From: Marivirga arenosa
Lineage (GTDB): Bacteria; Bacteroidota; Bacteroidia; Cytophagales; Cyclobacteriaceae
Direction of reading: 5' to 3'
DNA: 64,000 nucleotides
Assembly: GCF_030503895.2 (NCBI RefSeq)
Contig: NZ_CP129970.2
Span: forward strand, 1,056,001-1,120,000
The notes under the pieces are model-generated. The model was not told the DNA's origin and did not search any database. It saw only the letters and a list, made by a program, of their open reading frames with translations. Shown here piece after piece: positions 8,818 to 17,144 of this stretch. How positions within the stretch are numbered: the first letter of the stretch is position 1; each line of letters starts with the position of its first letter. Position numbers and translations under genes: made by a program.

Positions 8818-9395
8818 ATAATATTGATCTGGATCAGCTACTTTTTAAATTTGAAAATTTTGGTCAAGATCATCTGGTTTCAGAAAATCTACACGGTCGA
8901 CTATCGGGTTCTATAAATGGAAAAATTCATTTACATGCAGACATGGTTCCCATCATTGATGATTCCGAATTACATATAGAAATGAAAGTGGTAGAAGGAA
9001 GTATAAATAATTATTCAGCTTTTGAAGCCCTATCAGATTATTTTTCAGATAAGAATTTATCAATTGTGCGCTTCGATACTTTGCAGAATACTCTCGATTT
9101 AAGTCAAGGCTCTCTTTCGATTCCAGCCATGACTATAAATTCAAGCTTAGGATATTTTGAAGTTTCTGGAGACCAAAATACCGACCTTTCAATGGATTAT
9201 TATGTTCGTATACCCATTAATGTGATTACTAAGGCGGGAATGAATAAAGTATTCGGAAAGAAAAATAAAGTGGATTCTACTCAAATTGATGACATTATTG
9301 AGAAGGATATAGATAAAAAGACTCGTTATCTGAATCTTAGAATTACAGGCACACCAGAGGAATATAGTGTTCTTCTGGGGAAAGATAGAAAGTAA
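8808..9395 (+). CDS. AsmA-like envelope protein, C-terminal part (continuation after frameshift)
   Basis: 195 residues in the -1 frame relative to the upstream AsmA-like gene, overlapping it by ten bases. The sequence (NNIDLDQLLFKFENFGQDH, then MTINSSLGYFEVSG and a final ITGTPEEYSVLLGK) reads as the conserved C-terminal domain of Bacteroidota AsmA-like proteins. It has no signal peptide or membrane segment, so it is unlikely to act alone. The ATG at 8808 is internal Met in the repaired reading. Translation could restart there by coupling to the stop at 8815, but no clear ribosome site is seen. Confidence 0.75.
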   Translation: MELNNIDLDQLLFKFENFGQDHLVSENLHGRLSGSINGKIHLHADMVPIIDDSELHIEMKVVEGSINNYSAFEALSDYFSDKNLSIVRFDTLQNTLDLSQGSLSIPAMTINSSLGYFEVSGDQNTDLSMDYYVRIPINVITKAGMNKVFGKKNKVDSTQIDDIIEKDIDKKTRYLNLRITGTPEEYSVLLGKDRK

Positions 9396-9548
9396 TTCTA
9401 TTCTCTTTCAGTAGGTTTTTTGTCACCTTAGCTATGGTCTAACAATAGGGCAATTTCTTATTCCACCAAGTAACTATAGATGAATATGGAATACAGATTA
9501 GGAACTAAGAATCTATTCTTTATTTGTAAATATTCATAAACACCATGC

Positions 9549-10007
9549 TTAACTTTTTAAAGTGTTAAAGTTTCTTTTTTCCAACTTCATAAGCGTAATA
9601 TTCTCCGAATAAAAAGGTTGAGTTTCTCCAATAATAGTACCCCCCATTTTTTGAATTAGTGGTACCACAGCATCTCTTGCTTCAATAACTAAATGGTCAA
9701 TATTATAATTAAAAGATTCTTTTATTGAAAAGCTAGCTAACTTTTCACCATAGCCTTGTCCTCTTAATTCAGGATGAATTGAAAATCTTCCCCAATGCCA
9801 TTCACCAGATTCAATCCAAGTGGCAGCAACACCTATTATTTCCTCATCATTTTTAATACCCCACCAAAAAATTTTCTCTGATTTGATTCTAATAAGATCA
9901 ATCGGGATATTCTGTTCCCGATTGAAAATTAGATCAAGAAATGCATAAATTTTATCTTCATCACGATTTGATAATCGACTTACTTTTATGTTGTTAAATT
10001 CAGACAT
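9549..10007 (-). CDS. GNAT-family N-acetyltransferase
   Basis: 152 residues with the acetyl-CoA loop LRGQGYGEKLA (motif R-G-Q-G-Y-G, residues 82-87), preceded by the strand GRFSIHPE typical of motif A and followed by helix and strand to VIEARDAVVPLIQKMGG. The acceptor is unknown; the family acetylates amines of small molecules, peptides or proteins. It lies 18 bases downstream of the DUF4386 gene on the same strand and is probably co-transcribed with it. Confidence 0.85.
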   Translation of the reverse strand: MSEFNNIKVSRLSNRDEDKIYAFLDLIFNREQNIPIDLIRIKSEKIFWWGIKNDEEIIGVAATWIESGEWHWGRFSIHPELRGQGYGEKLASFSIKESFNYNIDHLVIEARDAVVPLIQKMGGTIIGETQPFYSENITLMKLEKRNFNTLKS

Positions 10008-10025
10008 TTTAACAAACCTTATTTA

Positions 10026-10706
10026 TCAGGAATTCTCTGCTGGCCTAATACCAAAAATTAGTAAATATCCGATCATCCAAAATTCACCAATTGAAGCTGG
10101 AATTTGAAAATAGCCAACCCAATCAGCTGAAATACCTCCATAGGATAAGAATGTACTTATAATATATCCAAATCCTCCAAGGATTAAAATTCTTCCGAGC
10201 CAAACAGGCATTCTTTTGGAACTTGTGATGATGTAACCAAAGGGTAGTAACCACAATCCAAAAAATAATCCTCCTATCAGCCATGCATTAGCTATGATTG
10301 CTTGTAGAGTTTCAATAATGATGAGATTGTCTGCAATAAGATTAGAGGATGATAATTTGATAGCAACTCCCATGGAAATGGCGCTGATCAAGATAATAGA
10401 TGAATTTACCGTACCCCAGATAGCAGTTGCTAGCGCTGCCCAATCATTTATTCCTTTAAATAATCTATAAAACCATATGGCTGTTAGTGCCTGAGAAATA
10501 ATAATTCCGAATTCAAATAATAAGCGAATTCTTGCTGTAGATTGGTTTTCAATCAAGTTGTTTAGCGTTTCATTGGCATCAGGGCTATAGACTTGAGAAT
10601 TAAAAACCATAAAACCAAATACTCCGGTGATAGCCAATAATAAATACCAAATACCCGTTACTCTTGCAGTTTTTATTAGCTGATTGTGTTCATTGATTGT
10701 AGTCAT
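10026..10706 (-). CDS. DUF4386 integral membrane protein
   Basis: 226 residues with six to seven hydrophobic segments and the typical start TARVTGIWYLLLAITGVFGF of the DUF4386 family, whose function is unknown. The long N-terminal loop (NSQVYSPDANETLNNLIE) between the first two helices is also typical. It precedes the GNAT gene with an 18-base gap. Members often occur in accessory, stress-related gene sets; nothing here shows a substrate. Confidence 0.8.
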   Translation of the reverse strand: MTTINEHNQLIKTARVTGIWYLLLAITGVFGFMVFNSQVYSPDANETLNNLIENQSTARIRLLFEFGIIISQALTAIWFYRLFKGINDWAALATAIWGTVNSSIILISAISMGVAIKLSSSNLIADNLIIIETLQAIIANAWLIGGLFFGLWLLPFGYIITSSKRMPVWLGRILILGGFGYIISTFLSYGGISADWVGYFQIPASIGEFWMIGYLLIFGIRPAENS

Positions 10707-10840
10707 AATTATTTTTCTTTATGTGACGCACAATTACCTATTGTTACTGCAAACTACATTAAAATAATTAATAATTTTTATTTGGTCTTTTCCCGACAGG
10801 CAATTCACATGATTTTTGAATTACTGATTTTATATTTTAA

Positions 10841-11896
10841 TCACTTGTTCTTACGTACGATTTTTAAAACTCGATTATACATAAGTTCAGACAAATTCCA
10901 ATTATACCCTTCAAAGTTTACAGTATTGGTGAATTGTATTATTACAGCATCTATATCAGGATGGTATTTTGCTATTGTTTGGTAACCGGGGATCAAACCA
11001 GTATGATTAAATCGATACAATGAAGCATATAATTCCTGCTCTTCCTTATTTCTAAAAACAGAACCATCATTTAAGGCTCTAATAAATTTACTTAAATCTT
11101 CAGCCGTGGCTAGCATTGAGCTTATATTATCTTTTTTTAAATCTGACTCATAACCCACATAGTATCCACTCATCACCTCATCAATATTTACATCTTCTAA
11201 AGAACTGTAAGTATCCTTCAGATTTAATGGATTTAAAATTTCTTTTTGTATGTATTTGAAAGAGTGATACCCCAAAATGCGACTCATGATTTTAGCTAAT
11301 AACAAATAATTTGTATTTGAATATTCATAGGATTGGTCAGGCTTAAAATTTGCTGGCCTGTCCAAAACCAAGGAGAGATTTTCCTCAGCTGATTCCTTTG
11401 GAGCAGCCCAATACATATATGTATCCGTATAGTTAGGAATACCACTTCTATGCTGAACCAACATTCTCACGGTAATTTCATCTGCATATTCTATTCTGCC
11501 TTTTAATTCCGGCAGATAATCAATAAGTGATTTTTTTAAAGATAAACTACCATCGCTCACTAGTTTAGAAATGGCTACTGCTTGATACAATTTACTTACA
11601 CTGGCAATTTTAAATAATGAATTAGGGTCAGTTGGTATTTTGTTCTCTTTGTTTTTATATCCTGAAGTATAAATTTGGCTTTGATTCCCCTTTTCATTTA
11701 CACAAACTATTATACCATCAAACCCATAGTCAGAGGCTTTATCAACTTGTTCTTGGATAGTATCGGGCAGTGGGTTTAACCAAGCAAAAACTATTGGCCA
11801 TGGGACAAAAAATAAAGATATTGCAGTTCCCAGGAACAGTAAAACTCTAATGATTATCAGCTTATTTCTTTTATTTTTCATTTTATTCTGTTCCAA
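10841..11896 (-). CDS. Membrane-anchored serine hydrolase, class C beta-lactamase fold
   Basis: 351 residues with an N-terminal anchor or signal helix (about 12-40). Active-site motifs of the penicillin-binding/beta-lactamase fold are intact: S99-V-S-K102 in FKIASVSKLYQ and the Y192-S-N motif in YEYSNTNYLLL. QHRSGIPNYTD is the usual family signature between them. Likely an esterase or D-amino-acid peptidase acting outside the inner membrane. Its start overlaps the end of the Fes-like esterase gene by 14 bases, so the two are made together. Confidence 0.87.
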   Translation of the reverse strand: MEQNKMKNKRNKLIIIRVLLFLGTAISLFFVPWPIVFAWLNPLPDTIQEQVDKASDYGFDGIIVCVNEKGNQSQIYTSGYKNKENKIPTDPNSLFKIASVSKLYQAVAISKLVSDGSLSLKKSLIDYLPELKGRIEYADEITVRMLVQHRSGIPNYTDTYMYWAAPKESAEENLSLVLDRPANFKPDQSYEYSNTNYLLLAKIMSRILGYHSFKYIQKEILNPLNLKDTYSSLEDVNIDEVMSGYYVGYESDLKKDNISSMLATAEDLSKFIRALNDGSVFRNKEEQELYASLYRFNHTGLIPGYQTIAKYHPDIDAVIIQFTNTVNFEGYNWNLSELMYNRVLKIVRKNK

Positions 11897-13478
11897 TCAA
11901 AGAGATTAAACCATCTGAAAGTGTTCCTCGCCAATTTATATAATTGTGCCCTCCTTTAAATTCACGATAGTCTACTTGATAGCCTTTTATTTCAAGTATA
12001 TCTCGAAATTGTCTGTTCATTCCAAGCATTGATGCTCCGGCATCATACAGTCCAATATCCATATAGAATTTGATAGGTAATCGTTCACTTTGTTTATATA
12101 AGTTTATTAGTTTTCCATTATCTTCAGGATATATCCAATGATTCTCATTCTCAGATCCTTTTATCCAATAAGAACCAGATTGGGAAAGAACATTTCCTAT
12201 TACGTCTGAATGTTTAAAGGCTATAAAACTTGAAGCAAAACCTCCACGGCTTGAACCTGCTAATACAACTTTATTTGACTCAGTATGAATATTATATTGT
12301 GAACGAACCCAAGGTATAAGTTCATCTACTATAAAATCACCAAATTTTTCACTTATTAAATCACTGCTTCTTTTACCCATAGACCAAACCAAAACGGTAA
12401 CAGTGGGGGTAATTTTGTTGTCTTCTAATAGGTTATCCATAATAGTGGGAGTTGGAATTCTAGACCTACGATTTGGTCTTGCCCCATATGATTCTCCGTC
12501 AAAAACGATTAGAAGATTATGCGATTCAGAGGCATTATAATTGGAAGGTGTATGTATTGTAATTTTTCTTTCTTCATTAAGAATTTCACTTTGAATTGAT
12601 GTTAAGAGTAAACTACCTTTTTCTACTTGCTTTCTTTCAGTAATATAGGGTTGTTTAGATGCATTTGGCATTTCTAAAGTTCCGTCATAGGCATGTACCA
12701 TACTTCTAGACTCAATTTCATTATTCGGTCCCGCTTTATCGAGATTAAAATAATTAAATCCATAATTGAATCGCGCATCTTTAGGTACTATTTGCGTTAC
12801 AAAATGGAGTTTTGTATTGGGTAATGGTTGAAACCGTAATCCTAAAAAATCAGGACCACCACTTAACATAACATACTCAGTATTATCCTGGGGTATGCAA
12901 AAATAAGTGACCATCATATCGGAATTACTTCCTTCGATCGACTCGATAATGTGTTTCTCAGTATGGTTCTTAATGAATTTATCAATAACCGTTTTGTCAG
13001 TCAGTGAGGCTTCCCATAAATTATAAAGCGTTTCAGTTGGAATTCCCTTTTTGGTGATACGCTTAGTGTTTTCAGTCAAGCTTAATATATGCAATACCTT
13101 TAAAAGGTAATTTCCCTCATTTACTTCTTTATCAAGAGAATGCAAAACAAATTTGTAGATACCTGATTCATTGGATGTAATATCAAACTGTTCATCTCCA
13201 TCTGTTCCATTTGGGCTGTCAATTTGTTTAATGAGCTTTCCGCTAGGACTGTAAACGTCAATTACAAGATCAATTCCTTTTTGAGTAACTTTTCCAATTA
13301 TTGCCATACCATTTTGTAACTCAACAGAATAGGAATGACTCTCTTCAGAAGAGATGGTTTTGTCTATAATTTTATTTACAACTAATTGTGACCCTTTGTC
13401 AATTTGTGCTGAAACGGTCTTTAAAGAACTAATGGTAAGTAAAAGTATTAGTACTTCGAATTTAAAAAGCTTAATCAT
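11883..13478 (-). CDS. Secreted Fes-like esterase with an N-terminal PPC-like domain
   Basis: 531 residues. A signal peptide (1-24, ending VSAQ) is followed by a beta-sandwich of the bacterial pre-peptidase C-terminal type (about 28-130). Next comes a region resembling the N-terminal domain of enterochelin esterases (150-290), then an alpha/beta hydrolase with GSSRGG (408-413, nucleophile Ser410) and a late His in GGHNYINW. Such esterases cleave siderophore or other ester-linked compounds; here the substrate is unknown. It is the first gene of a pair with the overlapping beta-lactamase-fold hydrolase. No siderophore transport genes are nearby, so an iron role is unproven. Confidence 0.85.
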   Translation of the reverse strand: MIKLFKFEVLILLLTISSLKTVSAQIDKGSQLVVNKIIDKTISSEESHSYSVELQNGMAIIGKVTQKGIDLVIDVYSPSGKLIKQIDSPNGTDGDEQFDITSNESGIYKFVLHSLDKEVNEGNYLLKVLHILSLTENTKRITKKGIPTETLYNLWEASLTDKTVIDKFIKNHTEKHIIESIEGSNSDMMVTYFCIPQDNTEYVMLSGGPDFLGLRFQPLPNTKLHFVTQIVPKDARFNYGFNYFNLDKAGPNNEIESRSMVHAYDGTLEMPNASKQPYITERKQVEKGSLLLTSIQSEILNEERKITIHTPSNYNASESHNLLIVFDGESYGARPNRRSRIPTPTIMDNLLEDNKITPTVTVLVWSMGKRSSDLISEKFGDFIVDELIPWVRSQYNIHTESNKVVLAGSSRGGFASSFIAFKHSDVIGNVLSQSGSYWIKGSENENHWIYPEDNGKLINLYKQSERLPIKFYMDIGLYDAGASMLGMNRQFRDILEIKGYQVDYREFKGGHNYINWRGTLSDGLISLIGTE

Positions 13479-13611
13479 TTAGTATTATTTGCTAAAATAT
13501 TTCATTTGAAGAGTTTATAAGGTGCTGAGTAGGACGCATGAGTCATATTAAAGCTCCTAATATTCAATTTTCTGTTATTTTTAATGTAATCATTCTCAAA
13601 TTAAGCCCTTT

Positions 13612-14631
13612 TTATTCAATGGCGTTATCGATTTGATTTACAAATTCAATCTTTTTATCAACGTAGAATGCCAAATTCTTGTATTTTTTTTTGATTCCAT
13701 ATAGTCCAGTAAGAATATTCTCTTTTTTCAAACAGATAAGAATATTATGACTTTCTAATTCGCCTAAAATTGATAGCTTCCTCGTTTCCTTGTTGAGTTC
13801 TATATCTTTTGATGAAACCTTAATGCTTTCAATTTTTTTTAGATCAATAATAGTTTCGTTCATAATTCCATAGCGAAGAAACAATTTACCATTTTCTATT
13901 AATATTGGTCTTTTCAACATGGATCGTAAAAATCCAAAAAGCTGAACTCCAGAATAAATACTCAAAGCCGTTAAAATCCAAGCGGTAATGTTGCTCCATT
14001 TTGATAGAAAAATATGGAGAACGACTGTTTCTACTGTGATAATTAGTATTATTACAGCTAATAATGCTATTGTTCCACTTTCTTTATGGTATGTAAATTC
14101 ATTCGCTTTCAGCTTTCTTTTTTTCCAATATATAAATCCATAATAAAAGACTGCAATTTCGGTCACAAGCGGCATAACTATACTTTTTGGCAGAATTTCT
14201 TTGCAAGTGTTTTTAAGTGCATCTAAAAAGTCCGGTGTTGAACCTTTTAGGGTTCCATATAACCGAATTGCAGTGCTAACTTTAACAAAAATGTAAATTA
14301 GTATTGAGATTTCAATTAATGGTAAAGCCCAATTTTTGAATAGTACTAAATATGTTTGGCTTTCTTGAGGTAAAAAATACGAACCAATTACTAATCCGAT
14401 TATCATAACAGGAACTACTGTAGTATTAGGAATATCAGATTTACGAATCAGCAGAAAATAAACTAATGGGATCGTTAAAACTAAGTCTGCAGTTATGGCA
14501 AAGTTCAAAATATCATGATGGCTAAGAACATTTAAATATGAACACTTTATAAGCAGAATTAGAGTTCCTAATAGTGCAAGCGGAATTCCAAAATAGATTA
14601 GGTTCCGGTTTAATAGCATTGTTTTGTTCAT
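13612..14631 (-). CDS. Polytopic membrane protein of unknown function with a C-terminal PH-like region
   Basis: 339 residues. Residues 1-235 contain about seven hydrophobic helices. The last 100 residues are soluble and beta-rich (GKLFLRYGIMNETIIDLKKI), resembling the bacterial PH-like domain found at the end of membrane proteins, with a strand pattern and a closing helix. I do not recognise the family. It is separated from the neighbouring genes by 133 and 193 bases and may be its own transcription unit in the accessory block. Confidence 0.65.
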   Translation of the reverse strand: MNKTMLLNRNLIYFGIPLALLGTLILLIKCSYLNVLSHHDILNFAITADLVLTIPLVYFLLIRKSDIPNTTVVPVMIIGLVIGSYFLPQESQTYLVLFKNWALPLIEISILIYIFVKVSTAIRLYGTLKGSTPDFLDALKNTCKEILPKSIVMPLVTEIAVFYYGFIYWKKRKLKANEFTYHKESGTIALLAVIILIITVETVVLHIFLSKWSNITAWILTALSIYSGVQLFGFLRSMLKRPILIENGKLFLRYGIMNETIIDLKKIESIKVSSKDIELNKETRKLSILGELESHNILICLKKENILTGLYGIKKKYKNLAFYVDKKIEFVNQIDNAIE

Positions 14632-14824
14632 ATCTGCTGCTTTAATACTTTCATGTTATCTGCTCAATATCCTAATTGAGAGTTTAATAGCTTTTCTATA
14701 TGTAGAATGCCTTATGGTTTTGCTATATTAACTATCATTGCGTATTAGCATTTAAATTAGTTAATAATCAGCACTTTGGACAGCGCAAGCAATTACTTGG
14801 AGCCATTATTGAGTGCTTTCTTTT

Positions 14825-15448
14825 TTATTGAATCAACTTTTCAATTTTATTTCCTGTTAAGTTCTGTACGTTCTTCGTGATTTTTTCAATATCCCAATTC
14901 CACCATTTTAATTCTAATAGTTTTGTAATTACATCTTCTGGAAATCTTTTTCTGATTTCTGTTGCGGGATTCCCACCAACAATTGTATAAGGTGCTACAT
15001 CTTTAGTTACTGTCGAATTTGTTGCAATAATTGCTCCGTCTCCAATATTGACACCTGCCATAATTGTTGCGTTATAACCAATCCAAACATCATTACCAAT
15101 ATTAATATCTCCTTTGTGTGGATAAGACTTTCCTTGCATTGCATTTTCCCATCCTCTTCCAAAAATTGCAAAAGGATAAGTTGACAATGAGTCTGTCAGA
15201 TGATTTGCTCCGTTCATAATGAATTTAACATCTGAAGCAATCATACAGAATTTTCCAATTATTAATTTATCACCAACAAAGTCAAAAAGGTATTTTACAT
15301 TTTTTTCAAAATTTTCTACATTTTCAAAGTCATCATAATATGTATAGTCGCCAACGATAATATTAGGATTTTTTACAACATTTTTTAAAAAACAAAGTCT
15401 TTCGTAATTCTCAAGTGGGAATTTTATATTCTTATCTGGTCCCATCAT
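14825..15448 (-). CDS. Vat/CatB-type xenobiotic O-acetyltransferase
   Basis: 207 residues forming a left-handed parallel beta-helix from hexapeptide repeats (IGNDVWIGYNATIMAGVNIG). FIMNGANHLTDSLSTYPF (77-94) carries the conserved catalytic His83 of streptogramin A acetyltransferases and xenobiotic acetyltransferases. The C-terminal helix KWWNWDIEKI is also typical. Trimeric cytoplasmic enzymes of this group use acetyl-CoA to modify antibiotics such as virginiamycin M or chloramphenicol. Environmental members may have other acceptors, so resistance is not shown. The start could be Met1 or Met2. Confidence 0.9.
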   Translation of the reverse strand: MMGPDKNIKFPLENYERLCFLKNVVKNPNIIVGDYTYYDDFENVENFEKNVKYLFDFVGDKLIIGKFCMIASDVKFIMNGANHLTDSLSTYPFAIFGRGWENAMQGKSYPHKGDINIGNDVWIGYNATIMAGVNIGDGAIIATNSTVTKDVAPYTIVGGNPATEIRKRFPEDVITKLLELKWWNWDIEKITKNVQNLTGNKIEKLIQ

Positions 15449-15563
15449 TCAATTATAGTCTATTTAATTAGGTTGCCTTAAAAAACGTACAAATACTGGC
15501 TAAAAAGCGTCACTTGTGATGCACCTTCAGCAAACCGTGATATTTTAATCTTTTTAGTAATAG

Positions 15564-16823
15564 TCAATTTTCAATTTTCAAGGCTCTTTCATCACTTTTA
15601 ATAAATCCATTTAATAAAACAACGCTATTAACCTTATTGGTAGAATCTTCTTCAAACCGCATTGAAGCATCACTGTCAAGCATATAGAATTGATTTTCTG
15701 ACTGAGGAATAAGAGCTACTTTATTTGGACCCAATAACACAAAAAGACTATCTTCTTCTTTTATTACCTCAAACTTGACAAACTCATTTAATTTATATTT
15801 CCCTATGTAATTACTCAGTATTTCGGGATTAATAGCTTTAGGATTCCTTCTTAAAGGTACTTTATAACTTATCCCCTTCAGTATATTGTTTATGGCATTA
15901 GATATTTCCTTCGCAACAGGATGTCTTCGATTACTTAATACAATAATTGCTATACCATTATCTGCTCTATAGAATATAGAATAACTAAAACCATCATTAC
16001 TTAAATAACCATCTATCTCTACATTTATATCTGGTTTTGAATAAATAATTTTTGCTAAATCATTAGCACTTGATTTTATCCCTCTACTACTGAATGCAGC
16101 TTCCAAAGAGTAAACTGGTGATTCTTGCAATTCTAGACCATTCCCTCGAAAGTTATAGAAAAGATAACCTGTGGCTTCTTGTGTGGAAGCTGTTTTTTGA
16201 AAATAGGTGTCTTTTAAAGACAATCTTTTCGCATAGTCAAAAATGTTTTCTTGAAAACTTTTCCTACTGACTTTTTCAATCAAAAGTCCCAATATGTTAA
16301 AGTTTAAATCACTTTTGCCCGGTTTATTTGAATTAACTTCAGCTAAGTTAGCATACTCAATAGTAGAATAATTCAGATTAGGGTACTGTTTTTGAATAGT
16401 AGCTATGTCTGGAAAGTTAGTTTTATGATTCAGTAAATCGGCAATGGTGAATTCAGTTTTCATTTCTGGAAGATATTTTGATACTTCATCAGACAACTGT
16501 AAATCGCCATTTGCAGCCATTTCATTAATTATTCTAGAAGTAACTAATTCGGAAATTTCTCCTATTTTAAAGGCTGTACTTTCAGAGAATGGCTTTTTGA
16601 CTTCATAATTGGCAAATCCAAAGCTCTTATTATATAGGTTTGATTCTTTGTTGCTAATTAATACAACTCCACTAAACCTATTTAATTCATGATATCTTTT
16701 CAGTAAGCTGTCAATTTCACTTATTTTAAACTCATGAATTGTTTCACTTTGCTGTTCAGTTTCATTGTTACAAGAGATACAATAGAGAGATAAGAGTATC
16801 AGAAAAAGTATTTGATTTTTCAT
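15564..16823 (-). CDS. Catalytically degenerate beta-lactamase-fold exported protein
   Basis: 419 residues with a signal peptide that may be a lipoprotein type (Cys18 in YCISCNN). The body follows the serine beta-lactamase-like family (SGVVLISNK, ADLLNHKTNFPDI, VLSNRRHPV), but the catalytic motif S-x-x-K is FKIGEISELVTS: Glu89 stands at Ser and Glu92 at Lys. The second motif Y-x-N reads LNF (173-175). All key residues are thus lost while the frame is intact, which suggests a pseudoenzyme used for binding rather than hydrolysis. A C-terminal lipocalin-like tail (about 330-419) is typical of this group. Confidence 0.8.
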   Translation of the reverse strand: MKNQILFLILLSLYCISCNNETEQQSETIHEFKISEIDSLLKRYHELNRFSGVVLISNKESNLYNKSFGFANYEVKKPFSESTAFKIGEISELVTSRIINEMAANGDLQLSDEVSKYLPEMKTEFTIADLLNHKTNFPDIATIQKQYPNLNYSTIEYANLAEVNSNKPGKSDLNFNILGLLIEKVSRKSFQENIFDYAKRLSLKDTYFQKTASTQEATGYLFYNFRGNGLELQESPVYSLEAAFSSRGIKSSANDLAKIIYSKPDINVEIDGYLSNDGFSYSIFYRADNGIAIIVLSNRRHPVAKEISNAINNILKGISYKVPLRRNPKAINPEILSNYIGKYKLNEFVKFEVIKEEDSLFVLLGPNKVALIPQSENQFYMLDSDASMRFEEDSTNKVNSVVLLNGFIKSDERALKIEN

Positions 16824-17144
16824 TGCGTAATTATTGTTAACAATTGAATATAATCAACCCCTGATGACTATATATCTCTTATATCAGCCATTACCAAGTC
16901 ATAAAACAAAATGAAAATTAAGCTTTGGTTGTATTTGAACTGATATAATAAATTTATATAAAATTCCTTATTAAAGAAAATGTAGAATTGTAATGGACTA
17001 ATCTGACTAGTTGTATTTGTTTGCTACTATGTTTTCTTTTATTCTGATAAGCTCAATTACATGACATCATCTAAGTACTCACTTATACCCTAGCTCGGCC
17101 AGCTATTTAAAGCCTATATTTAACTTGGAGTTAAATACCATTTA
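16824..17144. other. Intergenic stretch without a visible gene
   Basis: About 320 bases between the degenerate hydrolase and the OmpA-family gene. It is AT-rich with stops in all frames. I see no strong hairpin, no cassette-type boundary and no clear promoter. It probably holds the promoter of the hydrolase gene. Confidence 0.5.

Noticed and set aside
9549..16823. Extension of the cassette array over the accessory genes
   Set aside because: Their gaps show no GTT/AAC mirrored pairs and no long stems with 7 and 5 base spacing.
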